NCBI RefSeq assembly: GCF_016756395.1
Contig: NZ_AP018365.1
Coordinates: 7,877,501 to 7,941,500, forward strand
Length of the DNA: 64,000 bases
DNA from: Streptomyces sp. SN-593
Lineage (GTDB): Bacteria; Actinomycetota; Actinomycetes; Streptomycetales; Streptomycetaceae
Direction of reading: 5' to 3'
Within the stretch, counting starts at the first letter, position 1. Each line of letters opens with the position of its first letter. The translations under genes and the position numbers were made by a program. The notes beneath the pieces are model-generated. The model worked only from the letters and a program-made list of their open reading frames with translations, was not told where the DNA came from and searched no databases. Shown here in pieces: positions 33,685-41,985 of the stretch.

Positions 33685-34659
33685 TCAGCGCGCGGCGGGC
33701 GGCTCCAGCAGGTCCGTCGGGTCCGTGTTCGCCCCGCACAGCACCACCGCCACCTTCTCGCCGGGCGCCGCCCGGTAGCCGCGGGCGGGGTCCTCGGACG
33801 GCAGGAGCGCGGCGAGCGCGGTGGCGGCGGCGTGCTCCACCACGATCCGGCGCTCCTCCCACAGCGACCTGCGGGCGGCGACGATCTGCTCCTCGGCCAC
33901 CAGCACCGACCGCGCGCCGTCCTGCCGCACCGCGGCCAGCGCACCCTGCCAGGCCCGGCGGGCGCCGAGCGCGTCCGAGGCGACGGACTCCACCTCCACG
34001 TCCACCAACCGCCCCGCCTCAAGTGCCGCGTTGAGCGCCCGGCAGTTCTCCGGCTCCACGGCGACGGCCCGCACGCCGTGCTGCCGCGCCGAGGCCGCGA
34101 CCCCCGCGAACAGCCCGCCGCCGCCCACCGAGACCACCACCGTGTCCAGGTCCGGCACCTGCGCGTGGATCTCCTCCATCAAGGTGCCCGCCCCGGCGCT
34201 CACGTACGGATCGGCGTACGCGTGCTGCGCGAGGGCGCCGGACTCCGCGGCGAAGTGCTCGCACGCGTCGAGCGCGTCCGCGTACTGCGTGCCGACCAGC
34301 CGGACCTCGGCACCGTAGCCGCGCAGCCTGGCCACCTTCAGGGCCGGGGCGTTGCGCGGCAGGAACACCGTGGCGTTCAGGCCCTGCCGGGACGCCGCCC
34401 AGGCGCACGCCAGGCCGGCGTTGCCGCCGCTGGCGATGCAGACGCCGGCTGCGGGCAGCGTGCCCGCGTCGCGGTGGGCGGCGAGGAAGTTCTGCGCGCC
34501 GCGCGCCTTGAACGAGCCGGTGTGCTGCATGTATTCGAGGGCGAACCAGACCTGCGGGCCCCGCGGTCCGCCGGCCGGGGGCACGACGGCCACCGGCCGG
34601 ACCCGGCCGGCCACCCGGTCCGTGGCGGCCTTGACGTCTCCGTAGCTGATCTCGTGCAC
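33685..34659 (-). CDS. serine/threonine dehydratase-like PLP enzyme (fold type II)
   Basis: 324 residues. The PLP lysine lies in HTGSFKARGAQNFL, the phosphate-binding loop is SGGNAGLACAWAA, and the later glycine-rich loop is VSVGGGGLFAGVAA. These are the marks of the threonine dehydratase/serine racemase group, which deaminate or isomerise hydroxy-amino acids. No C-terminal ACT domain is present, so it is the short, catabolic type. GTG 34659 has GGAG seven bases upstream. It follows the mocR gene in convergent orientation and lies just downstream of an EamA exporter on the same strand. Confidence 0.85.
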   Translation of the reverse strand: MHEISYGDVKAATDRVAGRVRPVAVVPPAGGPRGPQVWFALEYMQHTGSFKARGAQNFLAAHRDAGTLPAAGVCIASGGNAGLACAWAASRQGLNATVFLPRNAPALKVARLRGYGAEVRLVGTQYADALDACEHFAAESGALAQHAYADPYVSAGAGTLMEEIHAQVPDLDTVVVSVGGGGLFAGVAASARQHGVRAVAVEPENCRALNAALEAGRLVDVEVESVASDALGARRAWQGALAAVRQDGARSVLVAEEQIVAARRSLWEERRIVVEHAAATALAALLPSEDPARGYRAAPGEKVAVVLCGANTDPTDLLEPPAAR

Positions 34660-34732
34660 GTGGCGCTCCGTATAACGGTAGAGGGAGGTCGGCGCCGGGC
34701 CCGGTCGCGGGGGTGTGCGCCGCATCGACACG

Positions 34733-35734
34733 CTACGCCCGGGTGCCCTTCGGCCGACGCTGGGTCAGCGCCGCCCCCACCAGGATCACCGCGGCGCCCA
34801 CCGGTTCGTTCCAGCTCAGCGACTCGCCGAGGAGCAGCACACCGGCGGCGGTGGCGACGATCGGGATCAGGTAGGTGACCATCGACCCGATGGTGGGGCC
34901 CTTCTCCGCCACCAGGCCGTACTGGACCAGGAACGCGGCCCCCGTGCCGAGCGCGCCCAGCGCCAGCACCGACAGCACCGGCCGCGCCGGGAAGGACGAC
35001 GGCATCGAGGTGAACAGCGGGGTGACGACCAGGAGTTGCAGGGTGCCCACCGCCAACTGGCTCGCGGACATCGCCAGGTGGGAGGCCCCGGTGCCGCTCA
35101 GGGTGCGCCGGACGTAGGCCCAGCCCACCGCGTAGCTCAGCGCCGCGGCCAGCGCCATCAGGGTGCCCTTCGGGTCCTGCCCGGAGAAGCCCTGCCACGC
35201 GCCGAGCACCGTCAACACCCCGGCGAAACCGAGGCCGACCCCGGCGAACCGCTCCCGCGAGGGCCGGTCCTCCGACAGCGCCACCAGCGAGACCAGCATC
35301 GAGAACAGCGGCGTCGCCGCGTTGCATATCCCCGCCAGCATCGACGGGATGCTCTGCTCGGCGGTCGCGAACAGCGTGAACGGCAGCGAGTTGAGCAGGA
35401 CCGCGGCCACGAAGAGGTGCATCCAGGTGCGGCGGCCGCGCGGCAGCCGCTCCCGCTTCACCGCGACCGCGGCGGCCAGCACCGCGGTGCCGAAGACCAT
35501 CCGGCCCAAGGTGACCTGGAGCGGCGCGAACGCCTCGTTCCCCACCTTCATGAACAGGAAGCTGAAGCCCCACACCAGGCCCAGCGCGGCGAAGCGGACC
35601 CGCCAGTCCAGCAGCCGGCGCGGCCCGCGCGGCGGTGGCGCGGGGTCCGGCCCCGCAGTGGCCGCGGCGGACACCTGGACGAGCGGCTCGGCGGACGGCC
35701 CAACGGCCGTGCGCGGACCGGCGGAAGTCTTCAT
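34733..35734 (-). CDS. EamA/DMT family transporter
   Basis: 333 residues with ten hydrophobic segments in two EamA repeats: ALGLVWGFSFLFMKVGNEAFAPLQVTLGR, AAVLLNSLPFTLFATAEQSIPSMLAGICNAATPLFSMLVSLVAL, and VSVGTL-type second half with LVAEKGPTIGSMVTYLIPIVATAAGVLLLGESLSWNEPVGAAVILVGAAL. Unlike the other two EamA proteins in this window it has normal short loops. It is transcribed divergently from a LysR gene with 72 bases between starts, which makes the LysR protein its likely regulator. The ATG at 35734 is used; longer frames run through the lysR gene and are rejected. Confidence 0.9.
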   Translation of the reverse strand: MKTSAGPRTAVGPSAEPLVQVSAAATAGPDPAPPPRGPRRLLDWRVRFAALGLVWGFSFLFMKVGNEAFAPLQVTLGRMVFGTAVLAAAVAVKRERLPRGRRTWMHLFVAAVLLNSLPFTLFATAEQSIPSMLAGICNAATPLFSMLVSLVALSEDRPSRERFAGVGLGFAGVLTVLGAWQGFSGQDPKGTLMALAAALSYAVGWAYVRRTLSGTGASHLAMSASQLAVGTLQLLVVTPLFTSMPSSFPARPVLSVLALGALGTGAAFLVQYGLVAEKGPTIGSMVTYLIPIVATAAGVLLLGESLSWNEPVGAAVILVGAALTQRRPKGTRA

Positions 35735-35767
35735 GGGTCCACGATGACGGCCGCGACCTCGTAGAAC

Positions 35768-35804
35768 AAGCGAGATCTCCTGCATCGACGACGTAGAATC
35801 GCTT
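35768..35804. promoter_or_regulatory. divergent eamA-lysR control region
   Basis: TAGAAT (35794-35799) is an excellent -10 box for the lysR gene and ends seven bases before its ATG, indicating a leaderless message. AAGCGA (35768-35773) and TCGCTT (35799-35804) form an inverted repeat that could hold LysR contacts. Confidence 0.5.
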
Positions 35805-35806
35805 AC

Positions 35807-36721
35807 ATGTTGTCCCTGGAACGGCTCCGTGTCCTGCACGCCATCGACACCTACGGCTCGGTGAGCGCCGCGGCCGAGGTGCTGAACGTGACGACCTCCG
35901 CGGTGTCGCAGCAGATGGCCAAGCTGGAGCGGGAGACCGGGCAGGCGCTGCTCGGCAGGAACGGGCGCGGGGTGCGGCTGACGGACGCCGGCCGCCTGCT
36001 GTCCGGACACGCCGAGAAGATCCTGTCCCTGGTCGAACTCGCCCACGCCGACCTGGAGGCGCACCGCGGCGCCGCGGTCGGCGAGCTGCGGGCCGGCGCG
36101 TTCCCGACCGCGGTGCGCGGGCTGTTCCCCGCCGCGCTCGGCGACCTGCGCGCCGCGCACCCCCAACTGCGCACGGTCGTCCACGAGCTGGAGCCGCACG
36201 ACTCGCTGGCCCGGCTCACCCGCGGCGACATCGACCTCGCGGTGGTGCTCGACTGGTACAACAAGCCGCTGTCCCTGCCCGGTGGCCTGGCCAAGGCGCC
36301 GCTGTTCGACGACATCGTGGACGTCGCCCTGCCGCTGGGCCACCGGCTGGAGGGCCGCGCGGAGATCGAGCTGGACGAACTGGCCGGCGACGAGTGGATC
36401 GCCTGGCCGGACGGCGGCTTCTGCCACGAGTGGCTGCTGTTCACGCTGCGCGGCAAGGGCATCGAGCCGCACGTCGCCCACCACGCCGAGGAGCACGCCA
36501 CGGTGCTCGCGCTGGTCGCGGCCGGACTCGGGGTGGCCGTGATGCCCCGGCTGGGCCGCGACCCGGTGCCGCCGGGCGTGCGCATCATCCCCGTCCGCCA
36601 CACGATGCGGCGGCACGTCTACGCGGTCTGGCGCGAGGACGCCGACCGCCGTCCGGCCATACGGGTGGCCGTGGACGCGCTGCGGGCGTCCGCCCACGCC
36701 TACCGGCCGCCGGCGGACTGA
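35807..36721 (+). CDS. LysR-family transcriptional regulator
   Basis: 304 residues. N-terminal winged helix LSLERLRVLHAIDTYGSVSAAAEVLNVTTSAVSQQMAKLERETGQALLGR and a co-inducer domain with VGELRAGAFPTAVRGLFPAAL, GDIDLAVVLDW and GLGVAVMPRLG. The DNA-binding domain is typical of actinomycete LysR proteins next to EamA exporters. Start at ATG 35807, seven bases after a -10 box. Likely controls the divergent exporter in response to its substrate. Confidence 0.92.
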   Translation: MLSLERLRVLHAIDTYGSVSAAAEVLNVTTSAVSQQMAKLERETGQALLGRNGRGVRLTDAGRLLSGHAEKILSLVELAHADLEAHRGAAVGELRAGAFPTAVRGLFPAALGDLRAAHPQLRTVVHELEPHDSLARLTRGDIDLAVVLDWYNKPLSLPGGLAKAPLFDDIVDVALPLGHRLEGRAEIELDELAGDEWIAWPDGGFCHEWLLFTLRGKGIEPHVAHHAEEHATVLALVAAGLGVAVMPRLGRDPVPPGVRIIPVRHTMRRHVYAVWREDADRRPAIRVAVDALRASAHAYRPPAD

Positions 36722-36858
36722 GGGACGCGCCCGGAGCACCGCGGGCGCGGCGGGGAGACGGCGCCGGGGAACGGGCCGGAAGGGGCCGGGGGAGACAGGG
36801 AGACGGGGAGCCGGGGGGACGGGCGGCGGAGGTGGGGCGGGGGAGCGGGCGACGGAGG

Positions 36859-36900
36859 GCCGGTCCGGGTTCGGGGCCCGCCCCGCGAACCCGGACCGGC
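36859..36900. terminator. bidirectional terminator between lysR and the Rieske gene
   Basis: A perfect 15-bp stem (36859-36873 with 36886-36900) with a 12-base loop lies ten bases from the stop codon of the Rieske gene and about 140 from that of the LysR gene. The gap before it is unusually G-rich on this strand. Confidence 0.85.
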
Positions 36901-36910
36901 GTACAGGGGG

Positions 36911-37402
36911 TCAGGCGAGCGTGATCTTGTCGCCCGACACGGTGACGCTCTTCGCGGGGAGCGCCGCGGTGGCCGGCCCCTGGGCCACGGAGCCGTCCGC
37001 CACGTGGAAGGCGCTGCCGTGGCACGGGCATTCGATCAGGCCGTCGGAGACCTTGGCGACCGTGCAGCCCTGATGCGTGCACACCGCGGAGAAGCCCTTG
37101 AACTGGCCGGCGCTCGGCTGGGTGACCACGACCTTCTGGTCGGCGAAGACCTTCCCGCCGCCGACCGGGATCTCCGAGGTCGTGCCGAGCGCGGTGCCAC
37201 CGCCCCCGCCGCCGGCCGACGGGGTGCCCGAGCCGCCGGTCGTGTCCTGCGCGGCGGACGAGCCGCTGGAGGCGCCGTCCGAGGAGTCGGAGGAGGAGCC
37301 GGAACCGCAGGCGGTCAGGACGGCGGCGAGGCCCGCGCCACCGGCCGCCGCGACGACGCCGCGGCGGGTCGGTGACACGGGGATTCCGGAGCTTTCTGCC
37401 AT
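36911..37402 (-). CDS. Rieske [2Fe-2S] lipoprotein with Tat signal
   Basis: 163 residues. The N-terminus has a twin-arginine segment (TRRGVVAAAGG) and a lipobox L29-T-A-C32, so it should be exported folded and anchored by lipid. A Ser/Gly/Asp-rich linker (residues 33-75) leads to a Rieske domain with C108-T-H110-x2-C113 and C125-P-C127-H128: C108, H110, C125 and H128 hold the cluster, C113 and C127 form the disulfide. It resembles other standalone streptomycete Rieske proteins of unknown redox partner and is not the cytochrome bc1 subunit, which is longer. The gene stands next to an S9 peptidase gene on the same strand. Confidence 0.92.
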   Translation of the reverse strand: MAESSGIPVSPTRRGVVAAAGGAGLAAVLTACGSGSSSDSSDGASSGSSAAQDTTGGSGTPSAGGGGGGTALGTTSEIPVGGGKVFADQKVVVTQPSAGQFKGFSAVCTHQGCTVAKVSDGLIECPCHGSAFHVADGSVAQGPATAALPAKSVTVSGDKITLA

Positions 37403-37480
37403 GGGGTTGCATCCTGTTCGTGGAACGGACCGGACGGCGGGGCCCTCGCCGGCCGGCAGCGTGCTGTCACGCGTACCGGT

Positions 37481-39691
37481 TCATACGGACGGCCGCGGCG
37501 GGGTGTTCAACGCGTCGCAGAGGAATACCAACTGGTGTCGCAACAGCCCCTCCACCATCACCGGATCACTCGGTCCGTGCGTGGCGTGCGACAGCGGAAG
37601 CACCTGGTGGTAGCGGCCCGCGGCCAGCAGCGCCTCCGACAGGCGCAGGGTGTGCGCGGCCACCACGTTGTCGTCGGCCAGACCGTGTACCAGCAGCAGC
37701 GGGCGCTCCAGCGCGGCCGCCAGCCCGATCGGCGAGCTGCGGTCGTACGCCTCCGGGTCCTCGTCGGGGTGGCCGAGGAACCGCTCGCGCCAGTGCGTGT
37801 CGTACAGCCGCTGATCGCTGGGGGCCGCGCCGCTGATCGCCGCGTGGAACACCTCCGGGCGCCGCAGCACCGCCATCGCCGCCAGCGAGCCGCCGAAGCT
37901 CCAGCCGCGGATCGCCACCCGGTCGAGGTCGAGGTCCGCGCAGTGCGCGGCCGCCGCGTGCAACGCGGTCACCTGGTCCTCCACGGGCGCGCCCAGGGTG
38001 TCCTTGTGGACGGTCTTCTCCCAGCGCGGGCCGCGCCCGGGGGTGCCCCGGCCGTCGGCGACGACCACCGCGAAGCCCTCCTCGGCGAACCACTGCGCCT
38101 CGGCCAGCGGCCAGGTCGCCGCCCGTACCGCCAGCCGCAGCGCCGGGCCGCCGTACGGCGCGAGCAGCACCGGCAGCCGCCCCGACCCGGGCCGGTGCCA
38201 GGACGGCAGCAGCAGCGCGGTCCGGATGCCGTGCTCACCCGCACGCAGCCACGTCACCCGCGGTGCCACCACCGGCCGGGCCGCCCGGCACGGCACCCGC
38301 AGCTCCCCGCCGGGCCCGGTCACCCGGATGTCGCGGCCGTGCTCGGTCAGCGACGCCAGCAGCAGCGCGCCGCCGGCCCGCCGGCCGGTGTGCAGGCCCG
38401 GGTCACTGCTCAGCCGGGTCGCGCCGCCGTCCGGGCGGTAGGACCACAGGTGCTCCTCGGTCGGCTCGTCGCACGCCGTGAACAGCACCGACTCGCCGTC
38501 CACGGACAGCACCTCGCGGATCTGGAGGCCCTCCGCGGTGACCGGTTCGCCGCCGACGGTGAGGAACCGGGTACCGCCCTCGTCCGCGGTGTGCACCAGG
38601 GCGCCGGACGCGGTCCGCGCGGGGGTGCCGGGCACCAACTGCACCCACGCCGGGTCGCGTTGCTCGTGCAGCAGCCGGGTCGCGCCCGTCGCCGGGTCGG
38701 CGGCCAGCACCCGTACGCTCCGCTGGTCGCGGCTCTGCACGCTCAGCAGCGGGCCGTGCGCGTCCCAGGCGGCGGCCGTCAGGTACTCGTGGGCGGCGCG
38801 GTCCCAGACGACCTCGGTGCGGCCGGACGAACCGGCCGGGCCTCCCGACCCGCCCGCGCCGTTCGCCCGGCCCGCTCTGTTCACCCCGCCGGAGCCGGCC
38901 GTGTCGGAGCCGGCCGCGTCGGTCCCGCCGCCCACGCCGCGCGCGTCCAGGATGTGCAGCGACACGTCGGCGTTCGCGGTACCGGCCGCCGGGTAGGCCA
39001 TCGCCCGCGGCCGCCGCGTCGGGTCCACCTGGTCGGCGATCCACCAGCGCGCCACCGGCGCGGTGTCCACGCGCGCGACCAGCAGCCGGTCGCCGTCGGG
39101 GGCCCACCAGTAGCCGCGGTGGCGGTGCATCGACTCGGCCGCCACGTGCTCGGCCGCGCCGTACGCCACCTCGTCGCCCTCCGGTACGGCGAGCGCGCGG
39201 TCCGCGCCGGTGGCGAGGTCCAGGACGTGCAGCGCGCCGCCGGTCAGGTAGGCGACGCGGCGGCCGGTCGGGTCGGGGCGCGGGTCGAGGACGGGCCCGG
39301 CGGTGGCGTGCCGGCGCGGCGGCCGCCCGCCGGCCGGGTCCGCGGTCCACAGCGCGCCGTCCAGGGCGAACGCCACGACGCGCACGGCCGCGTCGGCGGC
39401 GTAGCCGACGATCCCGGTGGCGCGCTGGCGGGCCCGCTCGCGCCGGACCAGTTCCTCCGGCGGAACCTCGCCGGCGGGGTCGGCCAGCGCGGCCGGGTCG
39501 GCGACCAGGTGCTCGCCGTCGGAGTCGAGCCGCCACAGGCACCCGACCCGGTCCTCGGGGCCGCGGGTGCGCACGTAGAGGACCGACGAGCCGTCGGGGG
39601 AGAGGGTGAAGTCGTGCGGGACGCCCAGGGAGAAGCGCTGGGTGCGGGCGAACTGGGCCGGGAAGTCGCGATGATCGGTGATCTTGTCCAT
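37481..39691 (-). CDS. S9 family peptidase (DPP4-like prolyl oligopeptidase)
   Basis: 736 residues: an N-terminal beta-propeller (to about residue 470) and a C-terminal alpha/beta hydrolase. The nucleophile is S598 in GWSFGG; the Asp lies in VHGLADDNV and the His in SHATHG. YGGPALRLAVRA and VVVADGRGTPGRGPRWEKTVHKD are typical of the S9B (dipeptidyl peptidase IV) group. No signal peptide is visible, so it is probably intracellular and cleaves peptides after proline or alanine. A Gly/Ala/Ser-rich insertion of about 40 residues (near 250-292) interrupts the propeller. GGGGAG precedes the ATG. It is divergent from the HipA-like kinase gene. Confidence 0.92.
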   Translation of the reverse strand: MDKITDHRDFPAQFARTQRFSLGVPHDFTLSPDGSSVLYVRTRGPEDRVGCLWRLDSDGEHLVADPAALADPAGEVPPEELVRRERARQRATGIVGYAADAAVRVVAFALDGALWTADPAGGRPPRRHATAGPVLDPRPDPTGRRVAYLTGGALHVLDLATGADRALAVPEGDEVAYGAAEHVAAESMHRHRGYWWAPDGDRLLVARVDTAPVARWWIADQVDPTRRPRAMAYPAAGTANADVSLHILDARGVGGGTDAAGSDTAGSGGVNRAGRANGAGGSGGPAGSSGRTEVVWDRAAHEYLTAAAWDAHGPLLSVQSRDQRSVRVLAADPATGATRLLHEQRDPAWVQLVPGTPARTASGALVHTADEGGTRFLTVGGEPVTAEGLQIREVLSVDGESVLFTACDEPTEEHLWSYRPDGGATRLSSDPGLHTGRRAGGALLLASLTEHGRDIRVTGPGGELRVPCRAARPVVAPRVTWLRAGEHGIRTALLLPSWHRPGSGRLPVLLAPYGGPALRLAVRAATWPLAEAQWFAEEGFAVVVADGRGTPGRGPRWEKTVHKDTLGAPVEDQVTALHAAAAHCADLDLDRVAIRGWSFGGSLAAMAVLRRPEVFHAAISGAAPSDQRLYDTHWRERFLGHPDEDPEAYDRSSPIGLAAALERPLLLVHGLADDNVVAAHTLRLSEALLAAGRYHQVLPLSHATHGPSDPVMVEGLLRHQLVFLCDALNTPPRPSV

Positions 39692-39723
39692 GAGGGCAGT
39701 CTCCCCACCGATAACCTGGGGGG

Positions 39724-40542
39724 ATGTTGAGAGAAGTGACCGGCATCCGCTACGTCACGCCGCTGCGCGAGGGCGGCTCGGTGCCGGGTGTGGTCGAGGC
39801 CGACGACCTCGGTACCTACGTCGTGAAGTTCAGCGGTGCCGCGCAGGGCCGCAAGGCGCTGGTCGCGGAGGTGATCGCGGGCGAACTCGGCCGCCGGCTG
39901 GGGCTGCGGGTGCCCGAGCTGGTGCGGTTCGACTTCGATCCGGTGATCGGGCTCGGGGAGCCCGACGAGGAGATCCAGGACCTGCTCAAGGCGAGCGGGG
40001 GGCTGAACCTCGGGATGGACTTCCTGCCGGGCTCACTCGGGTTCGATCCGCTGGTCTTCACCATGGAGCCCGAAGAAGCGAGCCGCATCGTCTGGTTCGA
40101 CGCGCTCATCGCCAACGTCGACCGGTCGTGGCGGAATCCTAACATGCTGGTCTGGCACCGGAAGGTGTGGCTGATCGACCACGGCGCCTCGCTCATCTGG
40201 CACCACAACTGGCGGTCGGCGCCCGCCGCGTCGGCCAAGCCGTACGACGCGACCGACCACGCGCTGTCCCGGTTCTCGCCCGAACCCGCGGCAGTGGCAC
40301 CGGAGTTGGCGGCCAAGGTGACGGAGTCGCTGCTCACCGAGGTGACCGCCCTGGTGCCGGACGAGTGGCTGCTCGACGAGCCGGGCTTCGACTCGCCGGA
40401 CGACGTGCGCGCGGCGTACCGCGAGCTGCTGGGCGCCCGTGCGGCCGACATCCACGAACGCATCACCACCGCCCGCGTGAAGGCGAAACAACCGCCGCCG
40501 GAGTGGCTGCGCACCTGGGTCGAGGGGAAGAACGCGGAATGA
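39724..40542 (+). CDS. HipA-like kinase family protein
   Basis: 272 residues. The start LREVTGIRYVTPLREGGSVPGVVEADDLGTYVVKFSGAAQGRKALVAEVIAGELGRRLGL and the later ASRIVWFDALIANVDRSWRNPNMLVW and VWLIDHGASLIW fit the compact HipA-like kinase family: the Lys in VVKF, the catalytic D/N pair and the metal-binding Asp of LIDHG are present. Classic HipA toxins phosphorylate a tRNA synthetase and pair with HipB; no HipB-like gene is here. Instead the stop overlaps the start of a DUF3037 gene (ATGA). TAACCT at 39712-39717 is a -10 box six bases before the ATG, so the message may be leaderless. Confidence 0.85.
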   Translation: MLREVTGIRYVTPLREGGSVPGVVEADDLGTYVVKFSGAAQGRKALVAEVIAGELGRRLGLRVPELVRFDFDPVIGLGEPDEEIQDLLKASGGLNLGMDFLPGSLGFDPLVFTMEPEEASRIVWFDALIANVDRSWRNPNMLVWHRKVWLIDHGASLIWHHNWRSAPAASAKPYDATDHALSRFSPEPAAVAPELAAKVTESLLTEVTALVPDEWLLDEPGFDSPDDVRAAYRELLGARAADIHERITTARVKAKQPPPEWLRTWVEGKNAE

Positions 40543-40922
40543 GCGGGCGGGACGTCTTCGAGTACGCGGTGGTGCGGGTGGTGCCGCGGATCGAGCGCGG
40601 CGAGCTGATCAACGCGGGCGTGCTGGTGTACTGCCGCGCGCAGGAGTACGTGGGCGCGAGGGTGCACCTCGACGTGGCGCGGCTGCGCTGCCTCGACCCC
40701 CGGGTCGACGTGGAGGGCGTCGAGGCGGCGCTGCGCGGCTACCAGGGCATCTGCGAGGGGGGGACCGCCGCCGGGCAGGCGGCCGGGGACGACCCCGGGC
40801 GCAGGTTCCGCTGGCTGACGGCCCCGCGCAGCACGATCGTGCAGCCCGGGCCGATCCACACCGGCCTCACCCCGGACGCGCGCAAGGAGGCCGACCGCCT
40901 CCTCGACCTCCTCGTCCGCTGA
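40539..40922 (+). CDS. DUF3037 family protein
   Basis: 127 residues: DVFEYAVVRVVPRIERGELINAGVLVYC, the family signature, then VHLDVARLRCLDPRVDVEGVEAALRGYQGICEGG and FRWLTAPRSTIVQPGPIHTGLT. The function is unknown. The ATG overlaps the stop of the HipA-like gene by four bases, indicating translational coupling. This HipA-like/DUF3037 pairing recurs in bacteria and suggests one functional unit. Confidence 0.9.
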   Translation: MSGRDVFEYAVVRVVPRIERGELINAGVLVYCRAQEYVGARVHLDVARLRCLDPRVDVEGVEAALRGYQGICEGGTAAGQAAGDDPGRRFRWLTAPRSTIVQPGPIHTGLTPDARKEADRLLDLLVR

Positions 40923-41086
40923 GCGGCCGCCCGCCGCCCGCCCGCCGCGCCGCCCGCTGCCCGCACGCGCCCAGGGCCGCCGGGAACGCCTTCCAGGCCG
41001 GGGCCCCGGGGGAGGGACGGCGCGACCGGACCTCCGCCGGCGGGCGGCCCCGAAAGCGGCGAAACCGCCCGCTCCGGGGGGTCCTG

Positions 41087-41140
41087 TTGACAGCGTCAGC
41101 GCCCCCTCCTACGGTTCGGGACGTGACCTACTAAGCGGTC
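41087..41140 (+). promoter_or_regulatory. strong promoter and candidate operator of the SDR pair
   Basis: TTGACA (41087-41092), 17 bases, TACGGT (41110-41115): a near-perfect vegetative promoter. Just after the expected start is GACCTACTAAGCGGTC (41125-41140), a dyad with GACC/GGTC arms like many TetR-family operators. A repressor bound there would block transcription. Confidence 0.75.
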
Positions 41141-41186
41141 GCTCATCGGGCGGGCGCGTCATCGGGCCGAGGCTGAGGAGACGAAG

Positions 41187-41948
41187 ATGTCCACCACCGA
41201 CCAGCGCGTCGCGATCGTGACGGGCGGGGCCCGCGGTATCGGAGCGGCGACCGCGGTGCGGCTGGCCGCCGAGGGCCGGGCCGTCGCCGTCATCGACCTG
41301 GACGAGGGCGCCTGCAAGGGGACCGTGGAGTCGATCACGGGCGCGGGCGGCCGCGCGATCGCGGTCGGCGCGGACGTCTCGGACGAGGCCCAGGTCGAGG
41401 CGGCCGTCGCCAGGGTGGCCGAGGAACTGGGCGCGCCCACCATCCTGGTGAACAACGCGGGCGTGCTCCGCGACAACCTGCTCTTCAAGATGTCCGCCGC
41501 CGACTGGGACACCGTGCTGGGCGTGCACCTGCGCGGCGCGTTCCTGATGACCCGCGCGGTCCAGAAGCACATGGTGGACGCGAAGTTCGGCCGGGTGGTG
41601 AACCTGTCCTCGTCCTCGGCGCTGGGCAACCGCGGGCAGGCCAACTACGCCGCCGCGAAGGCGGGCATGCAGGGGTTCACCAAGACCCTCGCCATCGAAC
41701 TCGGCAAGTTCGGCGTCACCGCGAACGCGGTCGCGCCCGGCTTCATCGTCACCGACATGACCGCCGCCACCGCCGCCCGGGTCGGCATGGGCTTCGAGGA
41801 GTTCCAGGCCGCGGCCGCCACCCAGATCCCGGTGCAGCGGGTCGGCCGCCCCGAGGACGTCGCGGGCGCCATCGCGTTCTTCACCGGCGACGCGGCCGGC
41901 TTCGTCTCCGGCCAGGTGCTGTACGTCGCCGGCGGCCCGCTCGACTGA
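41187..41948 (+). CDS. short-chain dehydrogenase/reductase (FabG-like), first of pair
   Basis: 253 residues. Classic SDR: VAIVTGGARGIGAATAVRLAAEG binds NAD(P), LVNNAGV, the catalytic NLSSSSALGNRGQANYAAAKAGM (Ser, Tyr, Lys), and APGFIVTDMT. It resembles 3-oxoacyl-ACP reductases; an aspartate in AVIDLDEG after the second strand points to NAD rather than NADP. The promoter is separate and strong. It is followed 37 bases later by a second SDR. Confidence 0.9.
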   Translation: MSTTDQRVAIVTGGARGIGAATAVRLAAEGRAVAVIDLDEGACKGTVESITGAGGRAIAVGADVSDEAQVEAAVARVAEELGAPTILVNNAGVLRDNLLFKMSAADWDTVLGVHLRGAFLMTRAVQKHMVDAKFGRVVNLSSSSALGNRGQANYAAAKAGMQGFTKTLAIELGKFGVTANAVAPGFIVTDMTAATAARVGMGFEEFQAAAATQIPVQRVGRPEDVAGAIAFFTGDAAGFVSGQVLYVAGGPLD

Positions 41949-41985
41949 CCCGCGCACCCCACCAGTAGCGAAGGCGTACCAGCAC

